The notes: generated by a model not told the origin, from the letters alone. DNA of 64,000 bases from Rutidosis leptorrhynchoides (GCF_046630445.1 NC_092341.1:218176501-218240500), one strand, 5' to 3'; numbered from the stretch's first letter, positions 1 to 13,340 are shown. Made by a program: numbers and translations.

Positions 1-40
1 CTTAAAATTTCGGGACGAAATTTATTTAACGGGTAGGTAC
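1..40 (+). other. 3' end of internal domain of Tekay element A (pol stop, stem-loop, polypurine region)
   Basis: The first bases are the reverse complement of the pol 3' end seen at 48091-48128. Positions 3-5 are the TAA that ends pol. Positions 5-23 form a perfect stem-loop (8-bp arms, GGA loop). AACGGGTAGGTAC follows directly before the LTR. This places the right end of a plus-strand Tekay-type element at the window start; its body lies to the left, outside the window. Confidence 0.8.
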
Positions 41-3000
41 TGTAGTGACCCGAAATTTTCCATGTTTATATATATTAAATAAAATTTTTATTTACATGAT
101 TAAGTGTTTCCAACATGTTAAGCAATCAAACTTGTTAAGACTTGATTAATTGAAATAGGTTTCATATAGATAATTGACCACCCAAGTTGACCGGTGATTC
201 ATGAACGTTAAAAATTGTAAAAACTATATGATGACATATATATGATTATATATATAGTTAACATGATATTATGATAATTAAGTATCTCTTTAGGTATTTT
301 AGCAATGAGTTATTTACATAAAATTGAGTTTATTGAATTAAGAAACTCGAAACGGTATATATAACGATTATCGTTATAACAACGTCTTACTAAGTACATA
401 TGAATCATATTAAAATATTGATACACTTGGTTAATTATGTTAAATGATAAGTAAATATATCATTAAGTGTATTAACAATGAACTACATATATAAAAATAA
501 GACTACTAACTTAATGATTTCGAAACGAGACATATATGTAACGATTATCGTTGTAACGACATTTAACTGTATATATATCATACTAAGATATATTATATAT
601 CATAATATCATGATAATGAAACAATTTAACATCTCTTTAGATATACTAAACAATGGGTTAACAATATTTAACAAGACCGTTAACCTAAAGGTTTCAAAAC
701 AACATATACATGTAACGACTAACGATGACTTAACGACTCAGTTAAAATGTAATTACATGTAGTGTTTTAATATGTATATATACACTTTTTAAAGACTTTA
801 ATACACTTATCAAAATACTTCTACTTACAAAAAATGCTTACAATTACATCCTCGTTCAGTTTCATCAACAATTCTACTCGTATGCACCCGTATTCGTACT
901 CGTACAATACGCAGCTTTTAGATGTATGTACTATTGGTATATACACTCCAATGATCAGCTCTTAGCAGAACATGTGAGTCATCTAACACATGTGGGAACC
1001 ATCATTTGGCAACTAGCATGAAATATCTCATAAAATTACAAAAATATTAGTAATCATTCATGACTTATTTTCATGTAAACAAAATTACACATCCTTTATA
1101 TCTAATCCATATACCAACGACCAAAAACACCTACAAACACTTTAATTCTTAAATTTTCTTCATCTAATTGATCTCTCTCAAGTTCTATCTTCAAGTTCTA
1201 AGTGTTCTTCATAAATTCTATAAGTTCTAGTTTCATAAAATCAAGAATAGTTCCAAGTTTGCTAGCTTACTTCCAATCTTGTAAAGTGATCATCCAACCT
1301 CAAGAAATCTTTGTTATTTATAGTAGGTTATCTTTCTAATTCAAGGTAATACTCATATTCAAACTTTGGTTCAATTTCTATAACTATAACAATCTTATTT
1401 CGAGTGATGATCTTACTTGAACTTGTTTTCGTGTCATGATTCTACTTCAAGAACTTTCAAGCCATCCAAGGATTCTTTGAAGCTAGATCCATTTGTCTAT
1501 TTTCTAGTAGGTTTATCCACAAGACTTGAGATAGTAATGATGTTCATAACATCATTCAATTCATACATATAAAGCTATCTTATTCGAAGGTTTAAACTTG
1601 AAATCACTAGAACATAGTTTAGTTAATTCTAAACTTGTTCGCAAACAAAAGTTAATCCTTCTAACTTGACCTTTAAAATCAACTTAACACATGTCCTATA
1701 TCTATATGATATGCTAACTTAATGATTTAAAACCTGGAAACACGAAAAACAAAGTAAAACCGGACATACGCCGTCGTAGTAACACCGCGGGCTGTTTTGG
1801 GTTTGATAATTAAAAACTATGATAAACTTTGATTTAAAAGTTGTCCTTCTGGGAAAATGATTTTTCTTATGAACATGAAATTATATCCAAAAATCATGGT
1901 TAAACTCAAAGTAGAAGTATGTTTTTCAAAATGGTCATCAAGACGTCGTTCTTTCGACTGAAATGACTACCTCTTACAAAAACGACTTGTAACTTATATT
2001 TCAAATTATAAACCTATACTTTTCTGTTTAGATTCATAAAATAGAGTTCAATATGAAACCATAGCAATTTGATTCACTCAAAACGGATTTAAAACGAAGA
2101 AGTTATGGGTAAAACTAAGATTGGTTATTTTTTGATTGTTGTAGCTACGGGAATTATTGTAAAATTCTATACAAATCATATCCTAGCTAACTTATATTGT
2201 ATTACATGTATTCTAATATATTATGTAATCTTGGGATACCATAGATACATATGCAAATGTTTTGACATATCATATCGACCCATGTATATATATTATTTGG
2301 AACAACCATAGACACTCTATATGCAGTAATGTTGGAGTTAGCTATACAGGGTTGGGGTTGATTCCAAATATATATATACTTTGAGTTGTGATCTAGCCTG
2401 AGACGTGTATACACTGGGTCGTGGATTGATTCAAGTTAATATATATCGATTTATTTCTGTACATCTAATTGTGGACAACTAGTTGTAGGTTACTAACGAG
2501 GACAGCTGACTTAATAAACTTAAAACATTAAAACGTATTAAAAATGTTGTAAATATATTGTGAACATACTTTGATATATATGTACATATTTGTTATAGGT
2601 TCGTGAATCGACCAGTGGCCAAGTCTTACTTCCCGACGAAGTAAAAATCTGTGAAAGTGAGTTATAGTCCCACTTTTAAAATCTAATATTTTGGGATGAG
2701 AATACATGCAGTTTTATAAATGTTTTATGAAATAGACACAAGTAATTGAAACTACATTATATGGGTGAATGATCGAAGCCGAATATGCCCCTTTTGCTTG
2801 GTAACCTAAGAATTAGTAAACCGATCTACTAATTGACGCGAATCCTAAAGATAGATCTATTGGGCCTAACGAACCCCATCCAAAGTATCGGATGCTTTAG
2901 TACTTCGAATTCGTTTTTATCATGTCCGAAGGATTTCCCGAAATGATAGGGGATATTCTTATATGCATCTTGTTAATGTCGGTTACCAGGTGTTCACCAT

Positions 3001-3260
3001 ATGAATGATTTTTATCTCTATGTATGGGATGTATATTGAAATATGAAATCTTGTGGTCTATTATTATGATTTGATAATATATAGGTTAAACCTATAACTC
3101 ACCAACATTTTTGTTGACGTTTTAAGCATGTTTATTCTCAGGTGGTTATTAAGAGCTTCCGCTATTGCATATTAAAATAAGGACAAGATTTGGAGTCCAT
3201 GCTTGTATGATATTATGAAAAAAACTGCATTCAAGAAACTTATTTTGATGTAATATATTC
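41..3260 (+). mobile_element. Truncated 3' LTR of Tekay-type element A
   Basis: It starts TGTAGTGACCCG and is collinear, in reverse complement, with the 3,251-bp LTRs at 44840-48090 and 54678-57928. The match fades near 3256-3262, about 200 bp before the expected terminal ...GGGACATTTCA, so the LTR end is missing. Many substitutions separate it from the element I LTRs, so it is an older copy. No gene was seen inside; the short ORFs are LTR sequence. It abuts the B3 pseudogene, and no target duplication can be checked because the end is lost. Confidence 0.8.
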
Positions 3261-3779
3261 TTAGTGTACAAAATACAATACCAGTTCCGAGGCGTTTGGA
3301 TTCATGTTCAAATTTAAGCATGATTGACACGGCGTTTTCGAATAAAAACGTTCACATAAATCGTCTCTTGCTACGTAATGTTTCATTTCAAATGTGTACT
3401 CACCCACAAATGCCAACGTTAATATGTCACTTTGTTCAGTTTGGAAATAGTTATTAATATCTTCCCAGCCATTAGTGAAGAACAATTTTGTACCTTCCCA
3501 TCGCAGTTGAATCCGAATAGAATATGTGCATCTTAACTTAATGCTAAAATAATCAATAGCACCTGGTGGATCAATATGTCTTCTCACAAATTCTTCTGGT
3601 GCTTGCTGATAAATGAATAAATGTTTCGTTAAAAGAACATTGAGAAGTTGTATTTAAGCATATGCTAAATAATTTAACAGAGGATTATCCTATAAATAAA
3701 TAGGTGGGTATATGCTTTACCATTTCCTTCCCATTTGGATCATGAATGACCGTCAGAAACGAAGGTAGTCTTTGAGAAA
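3261..3779 (-). pseudogene. B3-domain (REM-like) gene fragment, two exon-like blocks
   Basis: Seen: on the minus strand, 3606-3261 reads PEEFVRRHIDPPG, then LRWEGTKLFFTNGWEDI and ILTLAFVGEYTFEMK, ending at a TAA at 3263-3261. This is the order of a plant B3 DNA-binding fold (N-terminal F-v-rhi, a core GW..F helix, then a D-x-L-x-F-x-x-x-G-x-x-x-F strand). The block follows an acceptor-like TTTATCAG. A second coding-like block at 3779-3724 reads QRLPSFLTVIHDPNGKEM and ends in a GTAAAG donor. Known: B3 domains of about 100 aa occur in REM, ARF, RAV and VAL plant transcription factors. Inferred: a partial REM-like gene whose ends are missing; the GD pair usual in the core reads SD here. There is no convincing start codon. 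It lies divergent to the fragment at 5738-6484. I am fairly sure of B3 and unsure of the exon borders. Confidence 0.6.
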
Positions 3780-5737
3780 AAATCCATTCAACTCTATTAT
3801 CTGATCAATCAAATTAATACATATTAGTTAATACAAAATTCTATTACATTTATCAATTATAAATTTGTATAATTAATTGCAAATACATCAAACTTAAAAT
3901 CAATAAAAAAATTTCAACCATGAAAAACATAGTATAATGAGAACATAATTGTTTTCTAATCTAATATACTATTCCTCATAATCCCTAATATCATAATAGA
4001 TTTGAATCTTTTACATCTCTGCACAATGATGAATTAAGAACCATCAATCATCAGAACTTAATCTCCTAAACTAAATAACAATGTTTATGATAAACTATTA
4101 AAGTAATCTTCAAGTATTAAAAATCGTCCAGGTAGTTGACTTTAGTTTTTTTATTTATGTAATCAAAATATTATTTATACAACAACATTATATTACTAAT
4201 TTTGGTTAGTAAACCCTATTTAAATACCAATTTATACTAATTAAGTCGGGATTTATATATATTAAACACTTATTCTTATCCAACAACTAACGTACATGCA
4301 ACCTATAAAAATATGAAAACAAATAAATCCGTATAACTTTATCTATCAAATGATGATCATGTTTACATTAATTTAAAATTACAATCTTTAAAAACCCTAA
4401 GAGCAAAAAAAATAGATATATTTATATTAAACTAATTATTAAATACAATCAAAGTATATACAACTCTTGATTTAACAAATGAAGCACAAAGTGATTGAAA
4501 AAATTGTTTACTTACAATCAAATGAAGTAGAAAGTGATGGAAACAACTTTGTACTTACATTGAAATTTAATGTCTGTTTGTTTTACTATAAATCACCTTC
4601 CAAGAAAGATATTTTTTGCTTGGTGTCTTGATATTCGTGTTGTTATACGATTAATTATTACAACAGCACTAATCTGTGAATCGGTTTTTGTTTAATTTTG
4701 GGCTAATTTTGTTTTCGCTGTATTCAGGCCCACTAATTTTATAAAACAACATTTTCAGTGTTGTTTCAGTCCAATATAATATAGTCCGTATAAAATATTC
4801 CTGGTTTATTTAGTCCAACAAAAAAGGCCCTTTTACTGTACTTAATTTTTACTGTAAAATAAAAAAAAGTAGGTGAGATAAAAAAAAACATATGTTTGTC
4901 GCCTTGACTTCTTCAAAACCTTTCGACCTTCAAAAACGCTTTTACGCACAAGGACCACAATATACCTGTAAGTGTCATCTACTTTTTTTAGTTTCTTTTT
5001 TCAATATCTACTTCGATTTCCAACTAACTATAGTATCTGTAAACGTCTTTATTTGTTCAAGTTGTTATATTACTATCTATTGTATGTTAGGGTTTGTAAT
5101 GGATATTATGTTAGTTTCTTAATAATTTTCCTATGTAAAAGAAATTGCTAATTGATGAATGCATGCATCCTTCCAAGTAGTTAAATCGGCTTTGTAATTT
5201 CAATTTTCAAGTAGTTATAGACACTTCTATCTGACACTTTTATTCCGAATATTGTGTTTCTCCAGTATATATGTCTGTTGATAATATTATCTAAAGAATC
5301 TATATATTCTTCTAAATTTATAAAAATATAACTTTTAATTTTTAACTTTGTGATGTGTTTTTTATAAAAATAAGATTGTGCTTTTACAAATCTTTATCAT
5401 TAATAATTATATTATTTACATTACATTGTAACTTAAATATGTTCTCAAAATATACAAACATTAATATTTGGTTTAAAAAATTGTTATACCATATACTCAG
5501 AACTTCATTGTATAAATGTATTTTATTTTAATTCCAAGACAGATATACTCAACTAATGGAACAAACTTTCTAGTTTATTTCTTTTATTATCATGTTTAAG
5601 TGCCCGTATGAGCAATTACAGGTATTACGATGCTATTCTTTTTAAATAAATAATTTTACTTATAATGTTATCAAATTTATATAATGACAAGTGCAAATAT
5701 CACTTTCTAAAACATATTTCACGTTAATTTCCAGACT
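3780..5737. other. AT-rich spacer between the two divergent B3 fragments
   Basis: About 2 kb with no ORF of recognisable family and no LTR termini. If the flanking B3 fragments were once expressed, this would hold their promoters and 5' exons. Apart from one possible exon at 4892-4967 I saw only AT-rich sequence and short A/T runs. Confidence 0.5.
4892..4967 (+). other. Possible 5' coding exon upstream of the B3 fragment
   Basis: An ATG opens MFVALTSSKPFDLQKRFYAQ and runs into a donor-like CCT/GTAAGT at 4968. It lies about 770 bp upstream of the B3 block on the same strand. Joining it directly to the acceptor before 5735 gives the wrong phase, so either an exon is missing or this is chance. 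Confidence 0.2.
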
Positions 5738-6484
5738 ATGTCGCATGATTTTGCAAACAACTACTTCAGAAAAACAAAAACATCCAAGTTAATGAACATT
5801 AATGTATCCGGTTATCACTCTGCACTTGAATTGAAGTGGATATGAGATTATCTCACTTTTTCAACTGCGTGGAGTCAGATTGTTGAAGATCTTAAAATTA
5901 CCAAGAAATACATACTGCAAATCACATTACTTGATAGGAAAATATTTGATTTGGCTGTGTTTAATGTTGATTTGGTTGAAATTCATGTTCCACAACATCG
6001 ATCGCCAATGTTCATTAAATGGTTGCTGGATTGTCATGACCCAAGCATGGTATGTTTATCAATTAGATTTAGGTTTACAGTAACTTAATTTTTTACTCAA
6101 CCTAAATATTATTAACTTCATTTATCTTGATTTGTTATGCATCTATTACCTTTAAAGTGGTCTGACATCACATATCACAATATAGTTCCTCCTTCTGAAG
6201 TGTTCATTAACACCATCACAGTTAATTGTTCGATCATAGAGATCAGTTCTGATGGTGTTCAGTTAATGTTTACAACCGGATGGAGAACTTTTATGGAAAC
6301 AATGAAGCTCCAGCAGTTCAGCATTTTGATCTTCAAGCCTGTAGACAATGATAATTTTCTATTTATAATGCAGCTTCTACTTCTGTTGTTCAAAAAAATC
6401 AGCACAATGAAGTTCCTTCAACATCTAATGTGGAAGATCGTTTCATCAAGTTTAATTCCTCAAGTCAAGATGCTTTGTATGATT
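5738..6484 (+). pseudogene. Two-B3-domain (REM-like) gene fragment, broken by a stop, a frameshift and an insertion
   Basis: Exon block 1 (5738-6049) reads MSHDFANNYFRKTKTSKL, then ALELKWI, an in-frame TGA at 5843-5845, and continues in the same frame as LTFSTAWSQIVEDLKI and IFDLAVFNVDLVEI: a full B3 domain order. A GTATGT donor at 6050 and an AAAG acceptor at 6156 bound a 108-bp intron in phase 0. Block 2 (6158 on) reads PPSEVFINTITV, MFTTGWRTFMETMKLQQ and ILIFKPVDNDNFLF, a second B3. Near 6366 the linker leaves the B3 frame and continues in another (NAASTSVVQKNQHNEVPSTS). The gene stops where the N1 LTR begins at 6487. B3 proteins bind DNA in the nucleus; REM members with several B3 domains act mainly in flower and meristem development. 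This copy cannot encode a full protein. An acceptor-like TTTCCAG precedes block 1, so upstream exons existed. Confidence 0.7.
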
Positions 6485-8115
6485 CTTGAAAGGACCCGTC
6501 CTAATCCATCTGGACGAATACATTACATTTGGTTACATCGCGAGGTACTTGACCTCTATATGATACATTTTACAAACATTGCATTCATTTTTAAAAGACA
6601 AACTTTCATTACATCGAAAGTTGACGGTATGCATACCATTTCATAATATATCCAACTATAATTGACCTAGTAATAATCTTGACGAACTCAATGACTCGAA
6701 TGCAACGTCTTTTGAAATATGTCATGAATGACTCCAAGTAATATCTCTAGAATGAGCAAATGCACAGCGGAAGACTTCTTTCATACCTGAGAATAAACAT
6801 GTTTCAAGTGTCAACCAAAAGGTTGGTGAGTTCATAGTTTATCATAAGCAATAAAATTCATCATTTTGATAGACCACAAGATTTAAATATAGTACACCTC
6901 TCTCGTGTACAAAACCATTTTTCATAATACTTAGCAGAGTAGGTTCGTATCCTTTTCTCCCCCGTAGGTTGCCTCACGATTTTTAATAACCGAACACATA
7001 TCTCGTGCACAAAAGTAATACATATAACCTGTGTATAAAAATCTTTCTCTCGATACATAAAATTCATTTCGATTTCATTGCTCAACATGGTAACCAACCT
7101 TAACATATAATGCGCATCAATAATATCCCCAAAACAGAACATCTCTTCTGTATAATAAAAAATAAACTTCGAAGTACTAACCACCACGCCCACTAGCTAT
7201 TCCGTCTAGTGAACATTCTGGGTGGGGGTGTTAAACCCGGTAGCTACCTTTAGGATTCGCGTGAATTAGGGCCATATACGATTCTAATTCTTAGGTTACC
7301 AAGTAATAATAATCAGGGGGAAATATTTACATCAATTGGTGGCAATTATCATGTCCACATAATTCAATAATAATTCACAGAACTTCTGTCTGTATAATAA
7401 TTCATTCGAGGAATGTTTTGCTTGTGTCTATCTCGTCAAACATTTATAAAAGCATTTCATGTATTCGTAGTTCAAAATATATTTTAAAAGCATTAAATAA
7501 AGCAGTTATAAAAACAGCGCATGTATTCTCAGTCCCAAAAATGTAAAGAGTAAAAGAGAATCAAATGAACTCACGATACAATATTTTGTAGTAAAATATT
7601 CATACGATGGAACTGAACAATGCAAGGTTGACCTCGGATTCACGAACCTATATCATTTATATATATATATATTAACACATATAATTGTAATCGCACAAAA
7701 TTATATATAACTTATTATTAATTGTTATTTTATTAATTTATATATTAATAACTTAATTAAATATTTATTTTTATATACTTTAAAGGAATAGTTAATATTT
7801 ATTACAAAAATATTATTATAGTTATGTGTTATGTCATAAATATATTTTTATATAGAAAATTTTTATTTAATATATTAATAATACTAATAATAATAATGAT
7901 AAAAATAATACTAATTACGATAAAAATTATGATAATTCTAATAATAATAAAAATGAAGATTTTAATAATAAACATGATAGTTTAATAAAATGTTAATTTC
8001 AATAATAATACTAATTTTAATAAAAATGATAATTAATAAAAATTTCTTTTAGTAATAAAGATAATAATAATAATAGTACTGATAATAATAATAATTTTAC
8101 TACTAATGTAATAAT

Positions 8116-8116
8116 G

Positions 8117-8193
<77 letters not shown>
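8116..8193. repeat. (AAT)n microsatellite in the N1 LTR
   Basis: About 26 uninterrupted trinucleotide units, flanked by degenerate AAT-rich sequence. Confidence 0.95.
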
Positions 8194-8206
<13 letters not shown>

Positions 8207-8373
8207 CTAATAATGACAATCATATTAATTATAAAAATAATTGTATTAATAATAATACTTATAATAATAATAATAATGATAATAATACTAATAATTAGAT
8301 TAATGATAATAATAATTATACTTTAAAATGTTAGGAAATGATAACAATTATCATAATAATAACAATAATTATT

Positions 8374-8402
8374 AGCAGTAGCAGTAGCAGTAGCAGTAGC
8401 AG

Positions 8403-8437
<35 letters not shown>

Positions 8438-8549
8438 GTAGCAGTAGCAGTAGCCGTAGCAGTAGCAGTAGCCGTAGCAGTAGCAGTAGCCAGTAGCAGT
8501 AGCAGTAGCAGTAGCAGTAGCAGCAGCAGCAGGAGCAGCAGCAGCAGCA

Positions 8550-8583
<34 letters not shown>

Positions 8584-8659
8584 CAGCAGCAGGAGCAGGA
8601 GCAGCAGCAGCAGGAGCAGGAGCAGCAGCAGGAGCAGGAGCAGCAGCAGCAGCAGTAGC

Positions 8660-8693
<34 letters not shown>
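8374..8693. repeat. Compound (GTAGCA)/(GCA)/(GGAGCA)/(AGT) array
   Basis: A 320-bp run made first of CAGTAG hexamers, then CAG units with GGAGCA interruptions, then about a dozen AGT units. It is absent from the corresponding part of the N2 LTRs. The long poly-Leu/Ser/Cys ORFs across it are translations of the repeat. Confidence 0.95.
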
Positions 8694-8704
8694 CTTACTA
8701 ATAC

Positions 8705-8809
<105 letters not shown>

Positions 8810-10527
8810 TTAATAATACTAATAACCATAATGATATACCTATATTCAAGTCCATTAGGATTTAAAAGAAGCCCAAGTTTAATAAGTCCGTCATAACCAA
8901 CACATGCCCAAGCCCAAATATTAAAACCCAATTAGCATAATCCAATTATCATGATCTAAATATCATAACCCAGTTAACGGTTTCAGAAACCATATACTCT
9001 ATAGCAGCGAACAAAACTAGTCTCGCTTCTTTACATCGTCATTATCATCAGAAACAAGAAACGTACAGTGGGTGTTCGTGTGTTGGGCTGTGTGTTGTGG
9101 TATGCAGTAGCTAAAGTCGATGGTGGTGATAAGGTGGGTGTTGTGGTGTTTTGATGAGCCGATACAGTAACAGTAATTCATGGGTTTGGGGTTTGTATGT
9201 AGCTACAGCACAATTGGGTCTGTTTTGCTTCGATTTTTGCAGTGGAAACAGAAACAAACACAGCAGCTAACGCTGTTGTTCAAACAGAATTTAATGGATG
9301 CCGGTTTAAATGGGTTTCGATGGGGTTTATTTAATGTAGTGGGTTTGGTTTGGGTGTTCGGATACAAAAGTAAAAACAATGGCTGCAGCTGGGTTGTTCT
9401 ATGGTGATGGTGGTCGTGAAGTGGTGACGATGGAAAGTGGCAGGCGACGTAATGGTTTCGGTTAGAAACAGAAGTTAAAACAGCAGCAGTAAGTTAACGA
9501 TGATGGTGGTGATGTTTAAAGGTTGAAGATGGTGATCACGGTGGTGCTCGAACAGTTAATAGTAGTAGAAGTTGTGATGGTGATTTAGATGTTGATTTCG
9601 CCGGATAGAAATATGAGAGAGAGACCGGATGAGAGAGAGATGGTGGAATGACGGTTTATGGTGATGATCAAGGTGGTGATGTGTTCATGTGATTGAGTCA
9701 TGGTGGTAGTTCGGTTACATCTAGGGTGGTAGTCGATTGTGAGAGGTGGCGGACTAGATGGTGGCTAGTGGTTGTTGATAGGTCAAAGTGGTGAAGGTTA
9801 TGGTTTGCGGTTGTAGGAATCTAGCATGTGATGATGGTGGCGGGTTTACTTGAAGAATGAGAGTGGATGGTACGTGATATTTGATCAAGAAGAAACAGAA
9901 CAATTTGGGTGCAATATATCTATATGCAGTGTATATGTTATATAAAGTCAAGAAATATTATAAATAATAATATAATAATAACCTTATAATCAACATGCGG
10001 AAATGAAAATAATGATACATTTTAGCAGCCGGACGTTTGTCCTATTAGGGAGTGTTATATCGTGTCTATTGCTAAACAGTTAATGTATAAAGTTGTTCCT
10101 AAAAATCCTAAATTTTTAAATTGAGACCATTTATTTATTCTGGTCATTACCTGTTTGAAACCTGATCAAAAAGATTTATTAATTATTTATTTTCTATTTC
10201 AAATAATATGTACGGAGTACCAAAATATAATCTAGAAGGGTAAAAACAATTTATCAAATCTAAAATCTTTGTAATCGATTTATAGTTAAATTTTTATTTT
10301 AAATCTTCATAAACTCGTATTAGATCTATATGAACACTTGCGAAACGCCAACCGAGTATTACAATCGTTCATTATTTGTGCTTGAAATCATTTATTTTTA
10401 ATATATTTTCTTTCTATATAGAAACAGTTTCAAAAATTTTGAGACTCAACATTACAGACTTTGCTTATCGTGTCGAGATCATACGGTATTAAGTTTAAAT
10501 TTGGTCAGAAATTTTCGGGTCGTCACA

Positions 10528-11276
10528 TTACCTACCCGTTAAAGAAATTTCGTCTCGAAATTTGATTGGGATGGTCATGGCTAACAATAAGTATGTTTTC
10601 ATGACTCATATGAGTTGAAAATTAGAGTTTTATCATCATTGAGTAATATAGATAAAACAATTCGATTACGCGAAGAGTATAAGTAGAGTTATCACAAAAG
10701 AGTAAAATGAGAGAAATAAAGTTTCGTCATATCTTTTGACGTAGATATGGTTGATTTCCGAAGTTCGAGGGATTTAGAGAAAATCTTCGTAATGAGATTT
10801 GATTCTTCGGTAATTAAGAAAATTAGGATCTTCTTTGATTAAATGCAATAATCTGTTTCGATTGCTCTGTCGGATATTTCACTATAAATCCACCCTCTTC
10901 ATTTCCTTTATATTTTGGGAGTTCCATCCTTTTGTTTTCTCTTCCCGACTTTAAGTTAAGCGAATAATGGTCCAAATTTCATAGATATGAAATTCGAAAT
11001 GAACATAACTAACATTCCGAGAGAGAAATTGTAATAGTACTATCTTGATTGGTTAAATTACCAGAATTCAAGAGAAAAGATAGAACTATCAGGAAGATAT
11101 GTTCTCGATATATATGGAGATTAGGTAGAATGTAAGAGTCGTGTAAAATGGCACATGATGACGTTATGGTCAGTGAATCATCACACTCCATTAGAAACTC
11201 AGCATGACTTACTGTAATATAATCACGTTGATCAAGTGTCATTATATTATACTAACTCATGCTTCAGTTCCCAACA
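10528..11276 (-). mobile_element. N1 internal domain, 3' segment
   Basis: Collinear with 32577-33583 of N2, starting with the boundary motif TTACCTACCCGTTAAAG and the stem-loop at 10545-10563. It has no pol or gag reading frame. It stops at CCCAACA where G is inserted. The next N1 bases (CTACTTCAAGGACATTC) resume after G, matching the undisturbed junction at 33575-33600 in N2. Confidence 0.8.
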
Positions 11277-11515
11277 TGATATCGGCTAAAAAGTCACGTT
11301 TTCACCCCGGTATTAAGGCCCAAAAACAAGAAAGATTCAAACTTTGTAGGAAAAATACCCACTTCGTCAGTTAGAATTGAAGAACAAGTAATTACGAAGG
11401 TGGTGCAAAAAGAATCAAGAGAATCGGAGCTAAAACGAAGATACTAGAGCGAAAACGGTGAAAGACAAGAAATCAAGTTACGATCCAGGGAATCAAGGCT
11501 GACCAGCATCAAATC

Positions 11516-11655
11516 CGGGCTGCCATACGGCCTGCCCTTATGGATACGGCCTGCCAAATATGCCCCAACACACGGCCCACCATGCGGTCTGCCAGCAATA
11601 CGGCCTGCCAAATACGCCCCACCATACGGCCTGCCATGCAGCCTGCCAGGCGTAT
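11516..11655 (+). repeat. GGCCTGCCA motif array upstream of the G promoter
   Basis: About nine variants of (AC)GGCCTGCCA interleaved with AATACGCCCCA over 140 bp, in otherwise AT-rich DNA. It sits directly upstream of the TATTTAAA box at 11674. The same array is in the 3' LTR at 19279-19445. Placement suggests an upstream promoter element; this is inferred. Confidence 0.7.
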
Positions 11656-11673
11656 TCTGGCAAATTCCAAGTC

Positions 11674-11681
11674 TATTTAAA
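11674..11681 (+). promoter_or_regulatory. Candidate TATA box of the G LTR
   Basis: TATTTAAA just downstream of the GC-rich array; repeated at 19460-19467 in the 3' LTR. Confidence 0.45.
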
Positions 11682-13247
11682 GGGTCTTTGTCATTCATTC
11701 CAACACACACTTCAATTCACTTCTTTCTCTCTCTTGTACAATATTAGTCATACTCTCAAGGCCTTCTACTCTGTGCGGGAAACCTAGTACCCGGAGAAGA
11801 ATACTGAAGATTGTATTAGGAGCGGTCTGGAGTCTTGAAGTTGTCACTTTTGTATTCGAAACTCATTTAATCTACTGGTACTTCTATCCTTTATCTTATA
11901 TAATGTTTTATGATATTGTTGCCATGATTAGCGAGTAGTTATCTTTAGTGTATGCTATGATGTAAGCAGTTATAATGCCGAAATAATATTATGGTTTGTG
12001 TATGCTGTCGAAATGCTTTCTGATTATGCTTTAAACTCTTCCAACTAATAGAACGTAGTTATATTCTTTGTTATTGGGAAGTCGCGAACCCCGATTCAGA
12101 GTACACTATCTGTGTCACCCCTTGGTAAGAGAAGTCTATCGGATACAACGTAAGATCGACCGAGGCACACCGATTGTAGTAAGTCTATCGAGCTTTGGAT
12201 TCCGAATGAGGACTCTTGCGTAGTGAAACATCTGACTAGACCCTTAGTACATTGTCGGTCCTAGACCATGCTAGTGTAGTCACCAAGCATATAAACTTCG
12301 TACGTGCATGCTGAAGTACAGCGGTTGTTGTAAGCTGTACCTCTGCTAAGTAAGGCCATGGAACACAGTTAGTGTTGACCAGCACACTGCACCATAACGC
12401 GGTCTCAAGCATTGCACCCCGCTTGAGGGATTCTTAGTTAATTAAGGAAATGTTTGTTTAGACACATAAAGGATTGGACCGTTAGGATAACCGAACGTGT
12501 TCATGGAAGTCAACTTGACTTGGCCATGGTGTTCTTTATGGTTGAACTCTTTTTAAGGGCCTAACTATCTTTACCAATCATTAACGAAAGCATTGAAACA
12601 CATCACGTCTCTCAGATATGGTAAACCATGTATTCTATTATGCTTAAGAAAGTTTAGACCATTTTGGAATGTTAATACGTCACCCAACCGAGTCGCTCAA
12701 TTGGATGAGCCGTCTGAACGTGTATGCCTGTAGTCAGACTGCACGGGCGTTGGGGGTAAGGGACGTTGTTGTCTATTCAGAATCTTCAAGCCTAACGCAG
12801 TACCCAGTGACATGTCTTATGACAGGGGCGTTTATGACTAGTGTAATGAATACAAGGCCTCTGCCTATTCATGAGCCAGCATTCCATAATCTCGGCAACA
12901 TAACTGACGAAATCATAGTATGCACTTACTTTAACCTTATCTGAATTACAAATTTTATCGCATTTACTTTACCTGTCTTATAAACTAGAAAATCCCAAAA
13001 TAAACATTCACTACTCCCTAACTATCTTAGGCTAAAATATAGGTTCGATGTTACTGATATCTCAAAAATACGACTCTAGGTCATACTTCCCTTACTTATA
13101 AGGAGTAGTAAGATTTAGGCCCCGCTAAATATAAATTTAAAACAGTACCCTCTCCCATGAGTGGCTGATCCTGGTGAGCCGCGGCCTGACGACACCGCGC
13201 AATTAAAAACCGTCCGTTTCGGCCATATCAGGAGAGTTACTAGTTTT

Positions 13248-13264
13248 TGGGCCACTGCCGGGGA
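13248..13264 (+). promoter_or_regulatory. Primer-binding site of G (tRNA-Asp type)
   Basis: TGGGCCACTGCCGGGGA, 17 nt after the LTR end, resembles the TGGCGCCGTTGCCGGGGA site of Athila elements, which is complementary to the 3' end of tRNA-Asp. Element T has a closer match at 61162-61179. Confidence 0.6.
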
Positions 13265-13340
13265 ACTGGTATCAGGCAATACTACTCTCTATCAAACTTA
13301 TTCACAAGCATTTAGTGGTGTCTAAGAAAGACAATTATAC

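Larger units (their letters stand above)
11277..13230 (+). repeat. 5' LTR of G (1,954 bp)
   Basis: TGATATCGGC...GGCCATATCA. It carries a GC-rich motif array at 11516-11655, a TATTTAAA box at 11674-11681, and two short ORF shadows that recur in the other LTR. It differs from the 3' LTR by scattered substitutions and short indels (for example near 12035-12065 against 19815-19860). Confidence 0.9.

Noticed and set aside
9180..9407. 75-aa ORF in the N1 LTR
   Set aside because: GT-rich LTR sequence; no conserved counterpart in the N2 LTRs.
12669..12944. 91-aa ORF, repeated at 20463-20738
   Set aside because: Duplicated only because it lies in both G LTRs; no family resemblance, and it is not part of the gag frame.
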